From: JAXGXJ01 sp963816155
Lineage (GTDB): Bacteria > Actinomycetota > Thermoleophilia > RBG-16-64-13
Direction: 5' to 3'
NCBI GenBank assembly: GCA_963816155.1
Contig: CAWFJE010000011.1
Span: 332,620 to 396,619, forward strand
Length of the DNA stretch: 64,000 nucleotides
Shown: piece after piece, positions 26,418 through 34,859 of the stretch
Position numbering within the stretch: the first letter of the stretch is position 1
Layout of the letters: every line of letters starts with the position of its first letter
Program-made: the position numbers and the translations under genes
Notes under the pieces: model-generated
What the model was told of the DNA's origin: nothing
What the model saw: the letters and a program-made list of their open reading frames with translations, nothing else
Databases searched by the model: none

Positions 26418-28910
26418 CTAGCCGGTCTCGTCAGCTACGAGGACCTCAGGCACGCCCGGGATGACCTCGACGATGGCCAGATGGTCTTCTTCCTGGTCCA
26501 GCAGCACCGTACTCCCCGCGGGGAAGCGTCCCGACAGCACCTCTTCGGCCAGCAGGTCCTCGACCTGCGACTGGATGGCACGACGAAGGGGCCGCGCGCC
26601 CATGGTGGGATCGTAGCCCACTTCCACGAGCAGCGACTTGGCCGCCGGCGTGAGAGCAAGGCCGATCTCGCGATCTTTCAGCTGCTCTTCCACCCGTGCC
26701 AGCATGAGATCGACGATGGAGGTGATCTCTTCTCGGGAAAGCTTGTGGAAGACGATGACTTCATCCACGCGGTTGAGGAACTCAGGCCGGAAGACCTTCT
26801 TGAGCTCGCCTGTCACACGGGACTTCATCTCGTCGTACTGCAGGCCACCCTCGGCCACGGCTTCGCCGAAACCCAGCACCTGGCCCTTGGAGATGATCGA
26901 GGCCCCGATGTTGGAGGTCATGATGATGATAGCATTGCGAAAGTCGACCGTGCGCCCTTGGGCGTCGGTCAGCCGACCATCTTCCAGGATCTGCAGGAGG
27001 ATGTTGAACACGTCCGGGTGCGCTTTCTCGATCTCGTCCAGTAGCACGACCGAGTAGGGCCGGCGACGCACAGACTCGGTGAGCTGTCCTCCCTCTTCGT
27101 AGCCCACGTATCCCGGCGGAGAGCCCACCAGGCGGCTGACGGCATGCTTCTCCATGAACTCCGACATGTCCACTTGGATGAGGGCCGCCTCGTCACCGAA
27201 GAGGAACTCAGCCAACGTGCGCGCCAGCTCTGTCTTGCCCACGCCCGAGGGACCCAGGAAGATGAACGAGCCCGACGGCCGGTGCGGGTCCTTGAGTCCG
27301 GCGCGCGAACGCCGGATAGCACGGGAGACCGAACGCACGGCCTCATCCTGCCCCATGACGCGCTTGTGGAGAGATTCCTCCATACGCAGGAGACGATGCG
27401 TCTCGGCCTCGGTAAGCTTGGTCACCGGGATGCCGGTCCACATGGCCGTGACTTCACCGATCTCCTCTTCGCCGATGGAGATCTCGACCGCCCCGTCGTT
27501 CTCCTGCCACTTGTCCTCCAGTTCCCGGCGACGGTTGAGCAGCTTCCTCTCCCTATCGCGCAGGGATGCGGCCTTCTCGAAGTCCTGGACCTCGATGGCC
27601 CCCTCCTTCTCCCGCCGCACCTCGAGGATAGCCGCCTCGACCTCTTTCAGGTCCGGGGAGGCACACATGTTCTGGATGCGCTTGCGCGACGCGGCTTCGT
27701 CGACCAGATCGACGGCTTTGTCGGGCAGGAAGCGGTCGCTGATATAGCGGTCGGCCAGGTAGGCCGCGGCGTCGAGAGCCTCGTCGGTGATGCGGACGTG
27801 ATGGTGCGCTTCATAGCGCTCACGCAGTCCGGCGAGGATCTTCTTGGTCTCCTCGACGGTGGGTTCCTTGACGAGTATCTTCTGGAAGCGGCGCTCGAGC
27901 GCTGCGTCCTTGGCCAGATGTTTGCGGTATTCGTCCATGGTGGTGGCCCCGATGGTCTGGATCTCCCCTCGCGCCAATGCCGGCTTGAGGATGGAGGCCG
28001 CGTCGATGGCGCCCTCAGCGGCTCCGGCGCCCACCAGGTTATGTATCTCGTCGATGAAGAGGATGATGTCGCCCCGCTCCGAGATCTCCTTCATGACCTT
28101 CTTGAGACGCTCCTCGAACTCACCCCTGTATTTGGAGCCGGCCACCAACGCGCCCAAATCGAGGGTGTAGATCTGCTTGTCCTTGAGCAGGCCGGGCACA
28201 TCGTTCTTGGCGATGCGCTGAGCGAGGCCTTCTACCACGGCCGTCTTACCCACACCGGGTTCGCCGACCAGCACAGGGTTGTTCTTGGTGCGCCTGGACA
28301 AGATCTGCATGACCCGCTCGATCTCGATCTCGCGCCCTATGACGGGGTCGAGCTTGTCCTCCTCCGCGTACCGCGTGAGGTTGCGACCGAACTGATCGAG
28401 CACCTTGGAGCTCTTGCGATCCTTGCCCTCGGCCGCGACGGCCTCCGTCGAGCCACGCGCCGGGCGCTTCGCAGGACCGGCGAGGACTCGCATGACTTCT
28501 TGGCGCACACGCTCCACGTCCACATCGAGATCAGCCAGGATGCGCGCCGCCACGCCTTCGGTCTCTCGAGCTAGGCCGAGGAGGATGTGCTCGGTGCCGA
28601 TGTAGTTGTGCCCCAGCGATAGAGCCTCGCGCAGAGCGAGTTCGAGCACCTTCTTCGCCCGGGGTGTGAAGGGTATCTGCCCCTGGGACTCGTGTTCGCC
28701 CTCACCCACGATGCGGGCGACCTCGCCCCTCACTTCCTCCAGACTGACCTCCAGCGAGCCCAACACGCGCGATGCCACGCCGTCGGCCTCACGCAGCAGG
28801 CCCAAGAGGAGATGCTCTGTACCGATGTAGTTGTGATGGAGGTTTCTCGCCTCTTCTTGGGCGAGGACCACCACCTGCCTGGCTCTCTCAGTGAATCTCT
28901 CGAACATCAT
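26418..28910 (-). CDS. clpC: ATP-dependent Clp protease ATP-binding subunit ClpC
   Basis: 830 residues with the full ClpC layout. Two N-terminal repeats (both keeping HNYIGTEH) are followed by AAA module 1 with GEPGVGKTAVVEG and a UVR-type coiled middle domain (QDFEKAASLRDRERKLL). AAA module 2 has GPSGVGKTELART, and a sensor 2 and C-terminal region complete the protein. ClpC unfolds substrates for ClpP. In Bacillus the N-domain recognises arginine-phosphorylated proteins made by McsB. The N-domain glutamates of the pArg sites (IGTEH) are kept here, which is notable because the neighbouring McsB looks catalytically degenerate. RBS GGAGAG precedes ATG 28910. Confidence 0.97.
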   Translation of the reverse strand: MMFERFTERARQVVVLAQEEARNLHHNYIGTEHLLLGLLREADGVASRVLGSLEVSLEEVRGEVARIVGEGEHESQGQIPFTPRAKKVLELALREALSLGHNYIGTEHILLGLARETEGVAARILADLDVDVERVRQEVMRVLAGPAKRPARGSTEAVAAEGKDRKSSKVLDQFGRNLTRYAEEDKLDPVIGREIEIERVMQILSRRTKNNPVLVGEPGVGKTAVVEGLAQRIAKNDVPGLLKDKQIYTLDLGALVAGSKYRGEFEERLKKVMKEISERGDIILFIDEIHNLVGAGAAEGAIDAASILKPALARGEIQTIGATTMDEYRKHLAKDAALERRFQKILVKEPTVEETKKILAGLRERYEAHHHVRITDEALDAAAYLADRYISDRFLPDKAVDLVDEAASRKRIQNMCASPDLKEVEAAILEVRREKEGAIEVQDFEKAASLRDRERKLLNRRRELEDKWQENDGAVEISIGEEEIGEVTAMWTGIPVTKLTEAETHRLLRMEESLHKRVMGQDEAVRSVSRAIRRSRAGLKDPHRPSGSFIFLGPSGVGKTELARTLAEFLFGDEAALIQVDMSEFMEKHAVSRLVGSPPGYVGYEEGGQLTESVRRRPYSVVLLDEIEKAHPDVFNILLQILEDGRLTDAQGRTVDFRNAIIIMTSNIGASIISKGQVLGFGEAVAEGGLQYDEMKSRVTGELKKVFRPEFLNRVDEVIVFHKLSREEITSIVDLMLARVEEQLKDREIGLALTPAAKSLLVEVGYDPTMGARPLRRAIQSQVEDLLAEEVLSGRFPAGSTVLLDQEEDHLAIVEVIPGVPEVLVADETG

Positions 28911-28922
28911 GGCTCTCTCCTG

Positions 28923-29933
28923 TCACCGCACCACAGCCGCCGCGAAGACTTCGCGGAGGACCTGGGCTCGGATGTTGTCGATCTCTGGATCTTCGAGACT
29001 GCCGGAGTTGGAATCCATGTGCTCCACGATGAGGTGGGCCGGCTGTAGCCGTTGCATCAGGTTGAACGCCAGAACCCCGTTCATTCCCGGCACTTCCGCC
29101 ACGCCCAGCTCGACGCCGACATCCGCGGCGGATATGACATTGACGGCCTCCGCAAAGGATACGTTCCGGGCGTGCTGTGCCACACCTATGGCCCGGCCGA
29201 TATGGTCTTTCACCTGCATAGGGTTGGATCGGAACAGCATCTTCCTCACCGATCGCTCTTTCTCCAATATCTCGACTGAGACCTCTTCTATATCCTGTAT
29301 CGTTTCCCTCTCTGGTTTACCCTGACGGCCCAGGTTTGAGACCTGGACCACGCCGCCCGCTCCTCCCCACAGAGGAGCAAGGCCGAGACCCGCGTCCAGA
29401 AGATCGAGAGCGATCCCCGGCAGCCTCCCTGCAAAAGTCAGCGCAGGCGCGTGTAGAGTGGCGTAAGCCCGCAGGCCTGTGCCCGCCTGCTCAGGATGAC
29501 TGGTGAGATAGCCCCACTGCGCATCGAAAGCGTAGGCCGCGGTCTCCTCAAGCCGATCGTCGAGCAGGCTGAGCAGCGACCACAGGAAGGGCAGTTGATC
29601 CCCCACCCGAAAGCCGAGCAGCCGCAGGTGGTCCTCCCCGTTGATCTCCAGCGAGGCCTCGTCTTTGCCGTAGATGGCGAGACCGCGTCCGGCCCCCGTG
29701 ATGTCTGCGAAGCGAGGCGTCATGAGCCCCCGTTCAACCAGGTGGGCCACCTCAATACTCGACAAGTCGCCGAGTTCCACGACCCGCCATCCGTCGCCAC
29801 CTTCGGAAACGAGCGCATCGAGCACCTGCTCGCGCAATTCCTCCAGGGCATCAGCCTCTTCGGCGTGCGGAAAGCGCAGACCCGCCTGGTTCCGCGAGAG
29901 GCCCAGGCCGCATGCGGTGACAGCGGTGCTCAC
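28923..29933 (-). CDS. mcsB: McsB-like protein arginine kinase, active-site motifs degenerate
   Basis: 336 residues, GTG start overlapping the mcsA stop (GTGA). The McsB scaffold is clear: LSRN...LRFP at the N-terminus, GEDHLRL, AYAFDAQWGYLTS, GTGLRA and the C-terminal helices. Key residues are changed, however. The SSRIRLARN ATP-phosphate motif of Bacillus McsB reads ACGLGLSRN at 7-15, losing two arginines. The catalytic-loop CPTN reads HPEQ with H146 in place of cysteine. The RGxxGEGSE loop reads LWGGAGG, and the phosphoarginine-pocket RDxxRA reads IDNIRA at 318-323. It is probably a pseudokinase or has a changed activity, perhaps acting as an adaptor for ClpC with McsA. The gene itself appears undamaged. 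Confidence 0.85.
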   Translation of the reverse strand: MSTAVTACGLGLSRNQAGLRFPHAEEADALEELREQVLDALVSEGGDGWRVVELGDLSSIEVAHLVERGLMTPRFADITGAGRGLAIYGKDEASLEINGEDHLRLLGFRVGDQLPFLWSLLSLLDDRLEETAAYAFDAQWGYLTSHPEQAGTGLRAYATLHAPALTFAGRLPGIALDLLDAGLGLAPLWGGAGGVVQVSNLGRQGKPERETIQDIEEVSVEILEKERSVRKMLFRSNPMQVKDHIGRAIGVAQHARNVSFAEAVNVISAADVGVELGVAEVPGMNGVLAFNLMQRLQPAHLIVEHMDSNSGSLEDPEIDNIRAQVLREVFAAAVVR

Positions 29934-30508
29934 CGGCCACCCTCCTCAAGGTCTCGCGCCAGATCGGCGAGCCGGTCGCGAACACCGGCAGCCTCCTCGA
30001 AGCGTTCGGTGCGCACCAGTTCGCTCAGCATGCGAGTGAGACGAGTGACTTCGTGATGAAGCGACTCAGACGCCGATCCCTTCTGCGGTACCTTGCCCAG
30101 GTGCTCGACAGGATCGGTATCCTCCTGGACGGCGCCCCAGAGCTGCTCGCCGAAGACCTGGTAGCACACGGGACACCCCACGAGGCCCGTCTCCTTGAGA
30201 TCGGCCAGCGTCGTGCCACACACGGTGCAGACCCGACTCTCTTCGGGGCCCGGGACGGATGCCGGATTCTCGTCGCGCGGTCTCGTCCCCGCTATCTGGC
30301 GCAGAGCCGCGGGGACCGCCAGCACCAGCGAGATGCCCTCTGTCTCTCCGGCCAGGTCCTCGGCGCACTGGTGACAGAGACGAGTGTGAGTCACCGCGCC
30401 ATCCTGAACGCGCAGGAGATGGATGACAGCGCCCTCTTCTCCGCACATCTCGCATATGGCAGAGTCGTCGGCGTCTATATGTAAGCCGGGTGATTCTTCT
30501 GCAAACAC
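29930..30508 (-). CDS. mcsA: McsA-like zinc-finger activator protein
   Basis: 192 residues from GTG 30508, preceded by GGAGG. Four CxxC pairs are visible: CEMC, CHQC, CTVC and CPVC, forming two zinc-binding modules. A C-terminal UVR motif (ERFEEAAGVRDRLADLA) follows, the element that contacts ClpC. In Bacillus McsA activates McsB and binds ClpC. All expected features are intact here, unlike its partner. The ctsR repressor gene that precedes mcsA in Bacillus is absent. A perfect palindrome lies 150 bp upstream. Confidence 0.9.
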   Translation of the reverse strand: MFAEESPGLHIDADDSAICEMCGEEGAVIHLLRVQDGAVTHTRLCHQCAEDLAGETEGISLVLAVPAALRQIAGTRPRDENPASVPGPEESRVCTVCGTTLADLKETGLVGCPVCYQVFGEQLWGAVQEDTDPVEHLGKVPQKGSASESLHHEVTRLTRMLSELVRTERFEEAAGVRDRLADLARDLEEGGR

Positions 30509-30658
30509 CCGAGGCCTCCTCTGGGACCGCGACCGGACGCACCGGCCGGTTCTTCCGACACGTTACAGAAGCGATTTAGCAATCGGCCGTCGTGCCGGGA
30601 AACGCCCTCGAAGCCACCGGCCGAAGCCGGTAACCACTGGGCAAAGTTTAGCATAACC

Positions 30659-30675
30659 CGCCTGTCGGACAGGCG
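30659..30675. promoter_or_regulatory. Perfect 17-bp palindrome upstream of mcsA, possible operator
   Basis: Eight-base arms CGCCTGTC and GACAGGCG around one central base. On the minus strand it sits just upstream of TATGCT (30654-30649). A weak TTTCGC 17 bp before that gives a possible promoter with the palindrome between -35 and -10. It does not resemble the CtsR heptad repeat, CIRCE or HAIR. Confidence 0.4.
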
Positions 30676-30724
30676 AAACGGAGTCTCGGCAAATACCCCC
30701 GGGGGCAGTTTGCAGACCTCTGGA

Positions 30725-32257
30725 TCACCTCTCGGGGCGGAGCTGCGGAAAAAGGATGACATCGCGTATGGACTCGGCTCCCAGCAGCATCATGGCCAGC
30801 CGGTCGATGCCTATCCCCAGCCCACCAGCCGGGGGCATGCCGTACTCCAAGGCCCGTAGGAAGTCCTCGTCCAGGACGTGCGCCTCTTCGTCACCCGCCT
30901 CCTTGTTGCGCGCCTGCTGTTCGAAACGCCCCCGCTGCTCCATGGGGTCGTTGAGCTCGGAGAACGCGTTGCCCATCTCCTTGCCGGCGATGATGGGCTG
31001 AAAGCGCTCCACCAGCAGGGGGTCATTCGGGCTGCACTTGGCCAATGGACTGAGTTCCAGGGGGTAGTCGATGGCAAAAGTGGGCTGGATGAGGGTCGGC
31101 CACACTGCATGCTTGAGACCCTTGTCGACGAGAGTGGCGAACGTGTCGCGATTCTCCACTTCGATGCCGCGTTGGTGCAGAACGCGCTTGGCGTCCTGAG
31201 GAGCGGCACGCATGTCGGTAAGACCCAAGCCAAGCGTCTCCAGCAGCAGCGAGTCGATACTGCGCCGGGGCCAGGGCGGTCTCAGGTCGATGGAATGCTC
31301 GCCCACCACGATCTCAGCGGTGCCCAGTACCTCACCCGCAAGAGCGGGGATCATATTCTCGACCAACTCCATGATGGCGTTGTAATCCACGTAGGCCCAG
31401 TAGAGTTCCATCATGGTGAACTCGGGGTTGTGCACCAGCGAGATGCCCTCGTTACGGAAGTTCTTGCCTATCTCGTAGATGCGGTCGAAACCGCCCACCA
31501 GCAGCCGCTTGAGGTAGAGCTCGGGGGCGATACGCAGGTAGAGGTCACTGTCCAGGGCGTTGTGATGAGTGGAAAAAGGACGGGCCAGAGCGCCGCCGGG
31601 CAAGGGCTGCAGGATGGGAGTCTCCACCTCTACAAAGCCCCGACCGTCCAGATACCGTCGCATGGCGGACACGATCCGGCCCCGGGCCCGCAGCTGCCAG
31701 GCCACCTCGGGATTGCTCACCAGGTCGATGTAGCGCTGTCGATACCGGGTCTCGCGATCTTGGAGACCGTGCCACTTCTCCGGTAGAGGCCGAAGCGACT
31801 TGGTCAGGAGCGTCCACGAAGAGGCGAAGAGAGTGAGCTCACCCCGCCGGGTGCGAAAGACGTGACCCTCGCAACCGATGATATCGCCCACATCCACGTC
31901 GGTGAGGAGCGTGAAAGACTGCTCTCCCAACGTGTCAACGTTGCTGTAGACCTGTATGTCGTCCCAGCCGTCGCGCAGAGTCAGAAAGACGGCCTTGCCG
32001 TGTTCGCGGCGGGCCATGACCCGGCCGGCGACCCGGTAGTGACTACCTTCGTCCTTCTCTCCCGACTCGAGCTCCATGTGAGCCTGAAGTATCTCGGCAG
32101 GGTTGTGACGATCAGGGAAGTTGCGCGCATAGGGCTCGACGCCCTGCCCGCGCAACCGCTCCACTTTGGCCAAGCGATCGCGCTCCCATTCGGGCAGATG
32201 GTCCGAGCCTAAGCCACCATCCTCCTCATGACCTGCAGATCCCGCCGCCGGATCCAT
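30725..32257 (-). CDS. lysS: Lysyl-tRNA synthetase (class II)
   Basis: 510 residues, normal length. The N-terminal OB-fold anticodon-binding domain covers about 60-165. The class II core has motif 2 FRNEGISLVHNPEFTMMEL and motif 3 GGLGIGIDRLAMMLL. ATG 32257 follows the greA stop codon immediately (TAGATG), so the two are translationally coupled and share the strong promoter at 32.8 kb. No T-box leader is seen. The greA-lysS pairing is common, and the position beside dusB matches Bacillus order. Confidence 0.97.
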   Translation of the reverse strand: MDPAAGSAGHEEDGGLGSDHLPEWERDRLAKVERLRGQGVEPYARNFPDRHNPAEILQAHMELESGEKDEGSHYRVAGRVMARREHGKAVFLTLRDGWDDIQVYSNVDTLGEQSFTLLTDVDVGDIIGCEGHVFRTRRGELTLFASSWTLLTKSLRPLPEKWHGLQDRETRYRQRYIDLVSNPEVAWQLRARGRIVSAMRRYLDGRGFVEVETPILQPLPGGALARPFSTHHNALDSDLYLRIAPELYLKRLLVGGFDRIYEIGKNFRNEGISLVHNPEFTMMELYWAYVDYNAIMELVENMIPALAGEVLGTAEIVVGEHSIDLRPPWPRRSIDSLLLETLGLGLTDMRAAPQDAKRVLHQRGIEVENRDTFATLVDKGLKHAVWPTLIQPTFAIDYPLELSPLAKCSPNDPLLVERFQPIIAGKEMGNAFSELNDPMEQRGRFEQQARNKEAGDEEAHVLDEDFLRALEYGMPPAGGLGIGIDRLAMMLLGAESIRDVILFPQLRPER

Positions 32258-32740
32258 CTACGACATCTTCCCTATGGAGAGGATCTCGTAGCTCAGCGAG
32301 CCGACCGGGACCGCGACGGTAACCACTTCGCCCACCTGCTTACCCAGGATGGCTTGGCCCACGGGCGACTCGTTGGAGAGACGCGCCTTGGAGGGGTCGG
32401 CTTCCGCGGAACCGACCAGCGTATAGATGCGCACGTCTCCGCCGTCTTGGTCGCGCAGGGTTACCGTGCTCCCCACGCTCACCTTGTCGGTGTCGATTTC
32501 AGACTCCTTGATGACCCGCGCCCGGCGAAGCTTCTCTTGCAGCACGCTGATGCGGTGCTCCAGCATGGCCTGCTCACTCTTGGCGTCGTCGTACTCGGAG
32601 TTCTCCGAGATGTCGCCAAACTCACGCGCCTGGCGAATGCGCTCGGCGACTTCCTCCCGCCGCTCCGTGGAGAGGAGAGCGATCTCATCCTGCAATTGCT
32701 TGAGGCCATCAGCTGTGAGGATTACTTCTTTCCGAGACAC
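32258..32740 (-). CDS. greA: Transcription elongation factor GreA
   Basis: 160 residues from GTG 32740, behind GGAAGG. GreA rescues backtracked RNA polymerase by stimulating transcript cleavage. The N-terminal coiled coil (KQLQDEIALLSTERREEVAE) ends in the acidic tip NSEYDDAKSEQ. The C-terminal FKBP-like domain contains GSTVTLRDQDGG and SPVGQAILGKQVGE. The upstream in-frame codons are not a plausible protein and lie across a consensus promoter, which fixes the start. Confidence 0.96.
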   Translation of the reverse strand: MSRKEVILTADGLKQLQDEIALLSTERREEVAERIRQAREFGDISENSEYDDAKSEQAMLEHRISVLQEKLRRARVIKESEIDTDKVSVGSTVTLRDQDGGDVRIYTLVGSAEADPSKARLSNESPVGQAILGKQVGEVVTVAVPVGSLSYEILSIGKMS

Positions 32741-32797
32741 GTGGATTACCTTCCTTCTTAGGACTCCCGAGATCGACGGGCCTAAAAGTGGCGGCGC

Positions 32798-32826
32798 ATT
32801 ATAGGGTGGCGGCGGCGAGTTGTCAA
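32798..32826 (-). promoter_or_regulatory. Consensus sigma70/sigmaA promoter of greA-lysS
   Basis: On the minus strand TTGACA (32826-32821), a 17-bp spacer and TATAAT (32803-32798): both hexamers and the spacing are perfect consensus. The expected transcript start near 32790 leaves a leader of about 50 nt before GTG 32740. Confidence 0.9.
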
Positions 32827-32878
32827 ATCGTTCGCAACACACATGCCCCAAGAACAGGTCCTGTCCGCGGGCGAGATA

Positions 32879-33889
32879 TCATCGCATCGGCGGATGCAAG
32901 GAGATCGCCACGCCCTGCAACGCCCCGTCGAGTCGGACCGCGTCGGGCAGCAGACGGAGTCCTTCGATCACCGCTGCCGGTACGCCGGAGGGACGAAGAT
33001 ACCAACTGAGCAGCTTGCGCGCCCAACGCGCGGCCCGCTCGGGTCCACGTTCCTCGGCCACCCGGGCGATGAGGGCGCGCAGGTCGGCGACCACCTCCTC
33101 CAAAGACGGTCGGGGGCGATCCACTCCCGTCAGCAGATCTTCCGCCGCCCAGGGGGTGCCGGCCACGCCGCGGGCCAGCATGACCGCGGCCGCTCCGGTG
33201 GACTCATGCACGGCCAGGGCTGAAGAGAACCCGTGGATGTCGCCGGAGGCGAGCACCGGGATGCTGAGGCTCCCTACCAAGGAGGCGGTGAGCGAATGAT
33301 CGGCCGTCCCCCGGTACAGTTGGTCGGCAGTGCGGGGATGGATGCAGATGGCCGCGACCCCGACCTCCTCCAACCTCCGAGCCAGAACGACTACCTGCGC
33401 CCCCTGTCCGGCCTTCAATCCCGACCGCAGCTTGACCGTCACAGGTATCCCTCGTGGAGTCGCTTCTCTCACCACGGCAGCCGCCATCGCCACCGCCCTG
33501 TCCGGATCGGCGAGCAAAGCCGCTCCGGCGCCGGTCTTGATGACCTTACGCACGGGGCAACCCATGTTGATATCGACGACGTCCGGGACCTGCTCGCGAG
33601 CGAGCACCACGTCGGTCGCGGCGGACATGGCCTCCGGCGTATCGCCGAACAACTGCACAGCCACCGGGCGCTCTTCGTCCACAAAATCGAGGTAGGCTCC
33701 GGTACGGACGTTGTGATGGAGTATTCCGTGAGCAGAGACCATCTCGGTCGTCACCAGACCGACACCGTGAGTCTTCATGTGCCGACGGTAGGCGCTTATG
33801 GTCAGCCCGGCCATCGGCGCCAACACGGCCCGGTTAGGCACGACCAGGGTGCCGATGCGGAAGGGTCGAGCGAACGGCGAGGTCGTCAT
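32879..33889 (-). CDS. dusB: tRNA-dihydrouridine synthase DusB-type
   Basis: 336 residues of a flavin-dependent TIM-barrel enzyme reducing uridines in tRNA. The N-terminus has VLAPMAGLTISAYRR, a flavin-site element. The catalytic cysteine is in DINMGCPVRKVIKTGAG, and the phosphate-binding region includes ICIHPRTADQLYRG and IPVLASGDI. RBS GGGAGG lies ten bases before ATG 33889. It stands between coaX and greA. In Bacillus dusB also precedes lysS. The C-terminal helical domain (about 245-330) is present. Confidence 0.95.
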   Translation of the reverse strand: MTTSPFARPFRIGTLVVPNRAVLAPMAGLTISAYRRHMKTHGVGLVTTEMVSAHGILHHNVRTGAYLDFVDEERPVAVQLFGDTPEAMSAATDVVLAREQVPDVVDINMGCPVRKVIKTGAGAALLADPDRAVAMAAAVVREATPRGIPVTVKLRSGLKAGQGAQVVVLARRLEEVGVAAICIHPRTADQLYRGTADHSLTASLVGSLSIPVLASGDIHGFSSALAVHESTGAAAVMLARGVAGTPWAAEDLLTGVDRPRPSLEEVVADLRALIARVAEERGPERAARWARKLLSWYLRPSGVPAAVIEGLRLLPDAVRLDGALQGVAISLHPPMR

Positions 33890-34060
33890 CGGGCCTGGAC
33901 CTCCCGTCGCCGGCAGCTCGCTCTCGACCAGGGCCCGGCGGCCATGGGGGCGACGAGGAGGCAGGAAGTGCGAATAGCAGCGCTACTTACGCGACCGACG
34001 ACGAAGTGTAGCCTCGGACGGCGCGTCCAGGCAGCCAAGGCTTCGCTCTTCAGCGGCCCA

Positions 34061-34828
34061 CTAGCTATGGTTGCGCCTGTGGATGATCTCAAGTCCGCGC
34101 AAGGTCAGAAGCGGGTCCAGCCGGTCGAGCGACGACGCGTGGTCGAAGATGAGCGACGCCAACCCGCCGGTGGCGATGGTGACCGCACTTCCTCCCACTT
34201 CCGCGCGCATGCGGGTCACGATGCCGTCGACCTGCCCGGCGAAGCCGTAGATGGCCCCCGCCTGCATGGCCTGCATAGTATTACGCCCGATGACCGTCCC
34301 CGGATCGACCAACTCGATCCTCATAAGGCGCGCGGCCCGCGTCGCCAAAGCATCCAGGGAGACCTCGATGCCCGGGGCGATGGCGTGCCCCAGATACTCG
34401 CCCGAGGCAGAGACGGCGCTGAACGTGGTGGCGGTACCGAAGTCCACGGCTATGCAGGGCCCTCCGCAGAGTTCGTATGCAGCTATCGCGTCGACGATCA
34501 GGTCGGGACCGACCTGCCGTGGGTCGTTGGTGAGTATGGGCATGCCCGTCTTCACGCCGGGTCCCACCACCAGAGCTTCCACCGCGAACCAGCGACCGGC
34601 CATGGCCGCGTACTCGCCGCTCAGACGGGGCACCACCGACGACAGCGCGATGCCCGACACGGAATCGCGGCTGAGGTCTGCCAGCCGGAGAAAGTCGACC
34701 ACGAGTGCCGCGATCTCGTCACCGGTCTTGTGTACCTCGGTGGCCATGCGCCAACTGGTCACCAACTCCTGTGCATCGAAGAGCCCAAGGGTGGTCTGGG
34801 TGTTGCCTACGTCGACTGTCAACAGCAT
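34061..34828 (-). CDS. coaX: Type III pantothenate kinase
   Basis: 255 residues. It phosphorylates pantothenate in coenzyme A synthesis. MLLTVDVGNTQTTLGLFD is the ASKHA phosphate-1 motif with the metal-binding aspartate. DLIVDAIAAYELCGGPCIAVDFGTATTFS covers the central phosphate-2 region, and GGLASLIFDHA is the adenosine motif (quoted in parts). RBS GAGGGAGG lies seven bases before ATG 34828. It is followed after about 170 bp by dusB. The ftsH-coaX neighbourhood of Bacillus is broadened here by the nad and fol genes. Confidence 0.95.
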   Translation of the reverse strand: MLLTVDVGNTQTTLGLFDAQELVTSWRMATEVHKTGDEIAALVVDFLRLADLSRDSVSGIALSSVVPRLSGEYAAMAGRWFAVEALVVGPGVKTGMPILTNDPRQVGPDLIVDAIAAYELCGGPCIAVDFGTATTFSAVSASGEYLGHAIAPGIEVSLDALATRAARLMRIELVDPGTVIGRNTMQAMQAGAIYGFAGQVDGIVTRMRAEVGGSAVTIATGGLASLIFDHASSLDRLDPLLTLRGLEIIHRRNHS

Positions 34829-34859
34829 CAGGCGCCTCCCTCGTCCGTTCGACGGGTCA

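Noticed and set aside
30509..30724. CtsR, CIRCE or HAIR operator upstream of mcsA
   Set aside because: None of the heptad or inverted-repeat consensus sequences is present. Only the different 17-bp palindrome is seen.
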